From: G020348185 sp964525045
Lineage (GTDB): Bacteria > Nitrospirota > Nitrospiria > Nitrospirales > UBA8639
NCBI GenBank assembly: GCA_964525045.1
Contig: CAZGFD010000041.1
Coordinates: forward strand, 1 to 20,324
Length of the DNA: 20,324 bases
Direction: 5' to 3'
The translations under genes were made by a program, and so were the position numbers. Under the pieces are notes generated by a model, which saw only the letters and a program-made list of their open reading frames with translations, had not been told where the DNA came from and did no database searches. Positions 16,133-20,324 of this stretch are shown here, piece by piece; the stretch's first letter is position 1; each line of letters opens with the position of its first letter.

Positions 16133-16912
16133 ATGATGACACTAGAAACCATCAATCCCGCTCCCTTTACTCATGAACCAAGCAACATAGAAGACCATGG
16201 TGCCGGGGTGTGTCCCCCCAATTTTCTCATTGGCTCAAAAAATGAAATTGTGACATCGCAGGAGGTCATGGAAAAAATTCGTATTGAGCTCCGCTATCTG
16301 GATGAGGAAATTCGAGATCACCGATATATCAGTATGCTGAAACAAAAGAAGGTGGACCTTCCCACCCTTCGTGCCTTTCCCGGACATCAATATCACATTC
16401 TTCGTAGTCATCTCCGGTCGATGGCGATGATGCTTCACCGTTTTAGCGTACCATCGGCCCAATCGTTTTTTATGCAGGCAATTCAGGAAGGGTCTGAAGC
16501 CCTGACCAACCTTTTCCCCTTCGCTCAGAAGCTTGGAATGTCTGAAGAAGAATTAGAACACTATCCTATTACTCATGAAGGATTTGCCTATGCCGCCTAT
16601 ATGGGTTGGCTGTCCATGTACGGGTCCGCTGCAGAAATTGTGGCTGGTTTCCTGGTGAACGTTTCAACTTGGGGATATAATTGTGGCCAGATGAGCCAGT
16701 CTCTCCGGCGCCATTATGGGTTTACGTCCGAAGACACCAGGTTTTTAGATATGTTCGCCACCATTCCCTCGTTTGAACCGGTGGCATTAGAAATTATCCA
16801 GGATGGACTCGACGAAGGCGTGGCCCCCCGGCAAATACAACGTGCTGCGTACCTGTGCCAAGGATTTGAAAAAATGTATTGGGATACCATGGTAAAATTG
16901 GGAACAGTCTAA
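16133..16912 (+). CDS. Haem-oxygenase-fold protein, TenA/PqqC/CADD-like
   Basis: 259 residues, largely helical, with the pattern of the haem-oxygenase-like superfamily that contains TenA, PqqC, the chlamydial CADD protein and haem-oxygenase-like diiron oxidases. Visible: LRAFPGHQYHILRSHLRSMA (80-99, the L-x-x-F-x-x-Q-Y-H helix with His85 and His88), a Glu-rich next helix QAIQEGSEA, THEGFAYAAYMGW, the central AEIVAGFLVNVSTWGYNCGQ helix and a final helix pair with AAYLCQGFEKMYWD. Histidine and glutamate residues are sufficient for a metal site, but I cannot assign ligands confidently, so both a diiron oxidase and a TenA-like hydrolase remain possible. A thiamine role is unsupported: no thi genes are near. 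An unstructured 40-residue N-terminus contains GAGVCPPNF. It stands alone as a single-gene unit behind the nested-dyad leader, suggesting its own regulation. Confidence 0.72.
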   Translation: MMTLETINPAPFTHEPSNIEDHGAGVCPPNFLIGSKNEIVTSQEVMEKIRIELRYLDEEIRDHRYISMLKQKKVDLPTLRAFPGHQYHILRSHLRSMAMMLHRFSVPSAQSFFMQAIQEGSEALTNLFPFAQKLGMSEEELEHYPITHEGFAYAAYMGWLSMYGSAAEIVAGFLVNVSTWGYNCGQMSQSLRRHYGFTSEDTRFLDMFATIPSFEPVALEIIQDGLDEGVAPRQIQRAAYLCQGFEKMYWDTMVKLGTV

Positions 16913-16956
16913 TGTCCTCAAAATGAAAAGGGATAAATTTAACGTGACAGTCTTTC

Positions 16957-17895
16957 TCAGCGAAGAAGTTGCACTTGCTGACGCTGGTGGTCAACCACGA
17001 CTCGAAAATGTCGGAGAAAGTTCATGCCTAAGAGGCCGAACGGCAGGTGTTCATCAACGTCAATGGCCACATCCACATCTTCCAATTCAATATCGTCCAC
17101 ACGGATGGAATCCAGTTCGATTACTGGTGTTCTGATCCTTCCCCCACTCGTGGTGAACGTCCTCCAATCTAGGGATTCCCAATCATCCAGCCCTAACGAA
17201 AGAGCGGTGGCCCTGGTAATAATGGTGAGAGAAGCCCCCGTATCCAACAGGAACGGCACAAGAACCTGCTCGTTGACCACTGCCTCAACAAACATCCTTC
17301 CATGTTCCCCGGCGGGAAGCCTAAACATGAGCCCCTTGAGAGGAGGTTTTTTTTCAAGAACAGGATATTGCTTAGCAAGTCGGGGGGTCTCTATGGCATA
17401 TTCGTCGAGAATATCCAATCCCCCGTATCGATGAGAGGCTGGTGGAAGGAAGGTGAGGCTTCCAAGATACACCGTCCTTCCAGAGACTACGCGGAATCGA
17501 AATCCATGACCCTTGGGGAAATTTACACTGCGGGCACCCATTCGGAGATGCGTCATCTCGTACCGCCCCTCGGGCAGGTTCCAGAGGTAGGTGCCATCCT
17601 CCCCTGTCGATTGAGCAGCCAATTCTCCAGTCCATTCATTGTGTAGTTGGATGTGGACTACCCCGGTCAAAGCCCTCCTGCCCAGGGCTCCCGCTTCATG
17701 CTGGACCCTGCCAAAAACGGCACCTGTCTGCTTAGAACCATCTTCTTTAATCAGTTCCGCTAAATCAGAAGGGGAATTTCCACACCCCGCCCACGAAGAA
17801 AGTACAAGAAGGCTTAAGACGGTAAGCACAGTGTTGAATGGCCGGAAGGACTGACGGGAGATCATTGACCGGAGTAGGTGGAGGAAATCCATCAT
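16957..17895 (-). CDS. Lipoprotein with carboxypeptidase-regulatory-like and retropepsin-like aspartic protease domains
   Basis: 312 residues. The N-terminal signal (VLTVLSLLVLSSWAGC) ends at Cys38, the probable lipidation site, although Trp at -3 is unusual. Residues about 58-150 form a beta-rich region with GAVFGRVQHEAGALGRRAL, TGEDGTYLWNLPEGRYEM and VYLGSLTF, resembling carboxypeptidase-regulatory/CnaB-like beta-sandwiches. The C-terminal half (about 198-312) is a clan AA single-lobe aspartic protease: LLDTGASLTIITRA with catalytic Asp218, the flap region FTTSGGRIRTPV and the closing hydrophobic motif FGLLGMNFLRHFRVVVD. Active enzymes work as dimers. The protein would face the periplasm or sit on a membrane. 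Two adjacent ATGs start at 17895; an internal ATG at 17865 gives a more normal signal-peptide length and may be the real start. Convergent with the haem-oxygenase-fold gene, 44 bases apart. Confidence 0.83.
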   Translation of the reverse strand: MMDFLHLLRSMISRQSFRPFNTVLTVLSLLVLSSWAGCGNSPSDLAELIKEDGSKQTGAVFGRVQHEAGALGRRALTGVVHIQLHNEWTGELAAQSTGEDGTYLWNLPEGRYEMTHLRMGARSVNFPKGHGFRFRVVSGRTVYLGSLTFLPPASHRYGGLDILDEYAIETPRLAKQYPVLEKKPPLKGLMFRLPAGEHGRMFVEAVVNEQVLVPFLLDTGASLTIITRATALSLGLDDWESLDWRTFTTSGGRIRTPVIELDSIRVDDIELEDVDVAIDVDEHLPFGLLGMNFLRHFRVVVDHQRQQVQLLR

Positions 17896-17901
17896 ATACC
17901 T

Positions 17902-17907
17902 ATTATA
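17902..17907 (-). promoter_or_regulatory. Candidate -10 box for the aspartic protease lipoprotein gene
   Basis: TATAAT on the minus strand ends about 7 bases before the ATG at 17895. Transcription from it would start at or just after that ATG, giving either a leaderless mRNA or, better, a short leader for the internal ATG at 17865. No good -35 element is visible. Confidence 0.35.
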
Positions 17908-18220
17908 AAATCTTTTTCGTCCTAATCATCCCTCCTTTCATGCAAGTGAGGGAAAAGGCAAGCAAGGCTGCATGGTTTGGCATCAGAGAAGCCACACGAT
18001 CACCCGCCCTAAGCCCGGGACGTAAAAAATTCATGGCCAACCGGTCACGGGTGTGATCGAGCTCCCGTCAGGTCCAGCATGTTTTAGCAGAGACGAGTCA
18101 GGCTCATGAGGCCTGATCTCAAGCCCCCGCTTACGGATCTGGTCAAGCTGAAAAGGTTTATGGAAGGGAGGGCCCGCTATAGGCATCGCGGCGGTAATCT
18201 CCAATGTGTAAGGGAGTCAT
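17903..18220 (-). pseudogene. Remnant of an AMP-dependent acyl-CoA synthetase N-terminus
   Basis: Minus-strand translation of this otherwise gene-free stretch shows the N-terminal part of an ANL-superfamily acyl-CoA synthetase. From 18067 down to 17903 one frame reads RELDHTRDRLAMNFLRPGL, RAGDRVASLMPNHAALLAF and SLTCMKGGM, the well-known '(T-Y)-x-E-L-d...L-x-x-x-G-l-x-x-G-D-r-V-a-x-l-x-p-N...L-a-x-x-k-a-G' block preceding the ATP loop. Then it breaks into unrelated residues and a stop, so everything after roughly the first 100 residues is lost. Upstream in the same frame, 18220-18161 reads MTPLHIGDYRRDAYSGPSLP, plausible as the original start, but the stretch between carries several stops, including TGA where the conserved tyrosine of T-Y-R-E-L-D would be. 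The fragment is in the orientation of hpnG, 108 bases beyond that gene, and its ruined 3' end now provides the upstream region of the protease lipoprotein gene. Confidence 0.65.
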
Positions 18221-18328
18221 CGGAACGTACACGACCCATAGCCAGGGATTGAGTCTAAAAGGGAACTCACCCCGGGGACCCAAACAATTGTTCCCCGAGA
18301 GCCAGGACCTCACTTACCGACTGCCCTA

Positions 18329-19015
18329 TTAATGTATGGCTTGAAGTGTCGCCCAGACGCCTTGGCCAAGATTCGTGGCGGCCGAGTAGCTCTGTCGAGC
18401 CATTCGTGTAGCAAGTCCCCAGGTGGAAGGAGAAGCCAAAACATGTCTGGCAATTTTGGGAATATGGATGATCTCAAACCCACCGAGGATCGGAGACAAA
18501 TCATCTTCAATGCCATCGGATACACCCTTAATCGCCATGCACCGAATCCCTCGCTTGCGACAGAGTTCCGCGATGGTTTGACTTTCCATATCCACACCAA
18601 TGGCCTGACTGCTCAAGGACACTTTTTTCCGGGCTTCCGGAGTCAGGACCGGTTGGGAAACCGTGACTAAGGGGCCAACATGATAAGAGATACTTCGTTT
18701 TTTCAGGGCTTCGCCCGCATGGGAGGACAGTGAGGCATCCTGAGACTGCACGATCAGGTCTCCGACTAATACCTTGGAGGAGAGGGCCCCTGCCAGGCCA
18801 CACGAGATCATGAGTTCGGGAACATGGTTATCAAGAAATCGGGTGACCCGTTCCTTGGCAATGTGAGGAATCATCCCTGACAGGCAGAGTCGAACTTCAT
18901 GTCCATTGAAGGCAGCCCCCCATATTTGATCGTCTGGATCAACCAAATTCATTTTGAGTTGACGACAGACTTCACGAACCTCCCATTTCACTTCGGCGAC
19001 TAGTCCAATTCTCAT
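18329..19015 (-). CDS. hpnG: Hopanoid-associated phosphorylase HpnG (adenosylhopane nucleosidase)
   Basis: 228-residue nucleoside phosphorylase/MTA-SAH-nucleosidase-fold protein. Motifs: SCGLAGALSS (71-80, the phosphate/ribose glycine loop), VDMES (141-145, with the ribose-binding Met-Glu) and KGVSD (163-167, with the catalytic-position Asp167). The adjacent HpnA identifies it as the hopanoid branch: in hopanoid makers HpnG removes adenine from adenosylhopane to give ribosylhopane or its phosphate, on the way to bacteriohopanetetrol and other extended hopanoids. Length fits the family. On the minus strand AAGGAG lies 7 bases before the ATG at 19015 and overlaps the last bases of hpnA, so translation is probably coupled. 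The stop is followed by the AMP-ligase relic. A stand-alone MTA/SAH nucleosidase is the alternative but is made unlikely by the operon. Confidence 0.9.
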   Translation of the reverse strand: MRIGLVAEVKWEVREVCRQLKMNLVDPDDQIWGAAFNGHEVRLCLSGMIPHIAKERVTRFLDNHVPELMISCGLAGALSSKVLVGDLIVQSQDASLSSHAGEALKKRSISYHVGPLVTVSQPVLTPEARKKVSLSSQAIGVDMESQTIAELCRKRGIRCMAIKGVSDGIEDDLSPILGGFEIIHIPKIARHVLASPSTWGLATRMARQSYSAATNLGQGVWATLQAIH

Positions 19016-19027
19016 GACGTAACTCCT

Positions 19028-20014
19028 TTATGTATTTGCATAGCCATTTTTTCTAAACCACTCCACGGCCTCGGCCGCAGCCCTGGAGAGAGGGGTTTGG
19101 GGAAATCCTAACTGTTCGATGGCTTTCCGACTATCATACTGCATCGGGAGGCCCGCCATCCGGACCCCCTCCAATGTCGCTTGAGGTTCTCGTGCGGTGA
19201 TACGTCCAGAGAAATTCCCCACGACGGCAGCCATCCATGCCACCGCATAAGGAATGCGTACCTTCGGCGCTGGTTTCCCACTGACTTCCGCTAAGATCAC
19301 AAAAAACTCTCCAAGCGACAAATTGGCATGGCCAAGGATATATCGCTCGCCAATACTCCCCTTCTGGGCAGCCAGCCAATGTCCAGCGGCCACATCCTCA
19401 ACCGACACCCAATTCAAATTTGTATCGAGAATGGCGGGAAGTCGCCCGTTCAGATAATCAACGATGAGACGGCCGGTGGGAGTCGGTCGACGATCCCCTG
19501 CGCCGATCGGAGTGGACGGATTGACGATGGTAATGGGCATTCCCCTCCCGATCATCTCCCAAGCAGCCTTTTCGGCAAGCACCTTCGTCCGCTGATACGT
19601 ACTCCGGCATTCTTCGAGTTTCATGAAATCTGCTTCGGTTCCAGGAGTCTCGCCCGACCCCCCCACGGTGACCACGCTTGAGGTATAAATGATCTTCGAC
19701 ACACCTCCTTCACTGGCTGCCCGGAGAATCTGGCTCGTCCCCTCAACGTTGGTTGCGTACATCCGTTGTGGATCCGGAACCCAGAAACGATAGTCGGCCG
19801 CGACATGGAACAGTAGGTCAACACCCTTCACGGCTTTGCGAAGAAAGGCCGGATCGGTGATATCGCCGGTCATGATTTCGACATTTAACTCTTTGAAGAT
19901 CGAGATGTCGGTAGTGGGACGGACGAGAATGCGAACGTCAACCTGTTCATGCAGGAGGGTATTGACCACATGCCCGCCAATAAACCCTGACCCTCCGGTT
20001 ACCAGCGCGCGCAA
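19028..20014 (-). CDS. hpnA: Hopanoid-associated NAD-dependent sugar epimerase HpnA
   Basis: 328-residue extended short-chain dehydrogenase/reductase of the HpnA family, found next to hopanoid genes and thought to act on the sugar-derived side chain of extended hopanoids, though its exact reaction is not settled. Motifs: Rossmann loop TGGSGFIGG (6-14), Asp51/Asp54 in TGDITD, the active-site TSS (111-113) and YQRTK (Tyr140, Lys144). It starts at TTG 20014: translating upstream in this frame gives no ATG, GTG or TTG before a stop, so a TTG start is the only option. A weak AAAGGG precedes it. Its stop is 12 bases before the hpnG ATG, with that gene's ribosome site overlapping, so the two form an operon transcribed leftward. 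hpnH, shc and other hopanoid genes are not in the window. Confidence 0.9.
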   Translation of the reverse strand: MRALVTGGSGFIGGHVVNTLLHEQVDVRILVRPTTDISIFKELNVEIMTGDITDPAFLRKAVKGVDLLFHVAADYRFWVPDPQRMYATNVEGTSQILRAASEGGVSKIIYTSSVVTVGGSGETPGTEADFMKLEECRSTYQRTKVLAEKAAWEMIGRGMPITIVNPSTPIGAGDRRPTPTGRLIVDYLNGRLPAILDTNLNWVSVEDVAAGHWLAAQKGSIGERYILGHANLSLGEFFVILAEVSGKPAPKVRIPYAVAWMAAVVGNFSGRITAREPQATLEGVRMAGLPMQYDSRKAIEQLGFPQTPLSRAAAEAVEWFRKNGYANT

Positions 20015-20324
20015 TACCCCGGCCCTTTCTTTTTTGTGGGGAAACCCGGCAAATGGAGTGCTTACCGCTTTCTGAAGGATGGATTAGACATCAGGAATGC
20101 CGTGATGACCAACTCCAGGCCTTCCTGAGAATTCAGACCGTACCCTATATATATCGGAGAAATCAAACCTCTACTCCGCATTCTTTTAAAGGGCTTTCGT
20201 TCTTTTTTCACTATTTTGGTGCAAAAACCTCACTGACATCCCTTCAATAGAATTCAGCTGAGAGAAATTAGAGCTATTGTCAAATCTGGTGTCTGGAACG
20301 TTGCTTACGCGGCGACCGGTTCCT
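20015..20324. other. Right-end region without a supported gene; upstream of hpnA
   Basis: About 310 bases. It must hold the hpnA promoter. A perfect minus-strand TTGACA occurs at 20283-20278, but no -10 box lies 16-18 bases further on. A TATATA stretch near 20147-20152 is another AT-rich candidate. One minus-strand frame is open from the right edge to a stop at 20186; its 46 codons match nothing I know, so it may or may not be the 3' end of an upstream gene. Confidence 0.4.

Noticed and set aside
18061..18095. GTCAGGTCC followed by AGCAG looked like the core of bacterial SRP RNA
   Set aside because: The bases between do not form the GGAA-capped domain IV hairpin, and the stretch is better explained as the decayed acyl-CoA synthetase gene.
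18098..18116. Hairpin TCAGGC-TCATGAG-GCCTGA as a possible terminator for hpnG
   Set aside because: No U-tract follows on either strand and it lies inside the AMP-ligase relic.
20255..20283. TTGACA as the -35 element of an hpnA promoter
   Set aside because: The six bases 16-18 positions downstream (CAGCTG and neighbours) do not resemble a -10 box, and the distance to hpnA would be about 240 bases.

Overview
This window looks like chromosomal DNA of a Gram-negative, hopanoid-making bacterium. Supports are the adjacent hopanoid genes hpnA and hpnG at the right end, two lipoprotein-type signal peptides, and dense gene packing on both strands at a GC content that looks close to 50% by eye. A marine-type Nitrospirota (Nitrospira-like) is my best guess from the gene mix and moderate GC, but no rRNA or other marker is present, so this is inference only. 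I see no tRNA, rRNA, CRISPR array, insertion sequence or phage gene.

Layout, left to right. (1) 2-3036, plus strand: the 3' part of a trehalose-6-phosphate phosphatase gene followed after 2 bases by a GH65 disaccharide phosphorylase, a trehalose/compatible-solute unit. (2) 3043-5590, minus strand: a kinase-like phosphotransferase followed by a PaaK/CapK-type adenylate-forming ligase. (3) 5776-8972, plus strand, divergent from (2): two related FAD-dependent oxidoreductases of the phytoene-desaturase/PYROXD2 type in tandem. Blocks (2) and (3) share one upstream region and could form a small uncharacterised metabolic cluster. (4) 8990-11361, minus strand: a DHPP-synthase-like metallo-beta-lactamase-fold protein, an SRPBCC gene broken by a single-base frameshift, and a GNAT acetyltransferase. 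(5) 11553-13724, minus strand: a DAACS-type symporter fused to a family 3 periplasmic solute-binding domain, with the hallmark transport motifs replaced. (6) 14023-15772, minus strand: a small lipoprotein and a receiver-PAS-PAS response regulator without an output domain. (7) 16133-16912, plus strand: a haem-oxygenase-fold (TenA/PqqC/CADD-like) protein behind a long leader with nested inverted repeats. (8) 16957-18220, minus strand: a lipoprotein carrying a retropepsin-like aspartic protease domain, whose upstream region is the wreck of an acyl-CoA synthetase gene. (9) 18329-20014, minus strand: the hpnA-hpnG operon. The last 310 bases hold no gene I can support.

The most interesting points are the symporter-binding protein fusion with altered core motifs, the divergent ligase/kinase and double-oxidoreductase cluster, the nested dyads upstream of the haem-oxygenase-fold gene, and the two gene remnants (SRPBCC frameshift and AMP-ligase relic).
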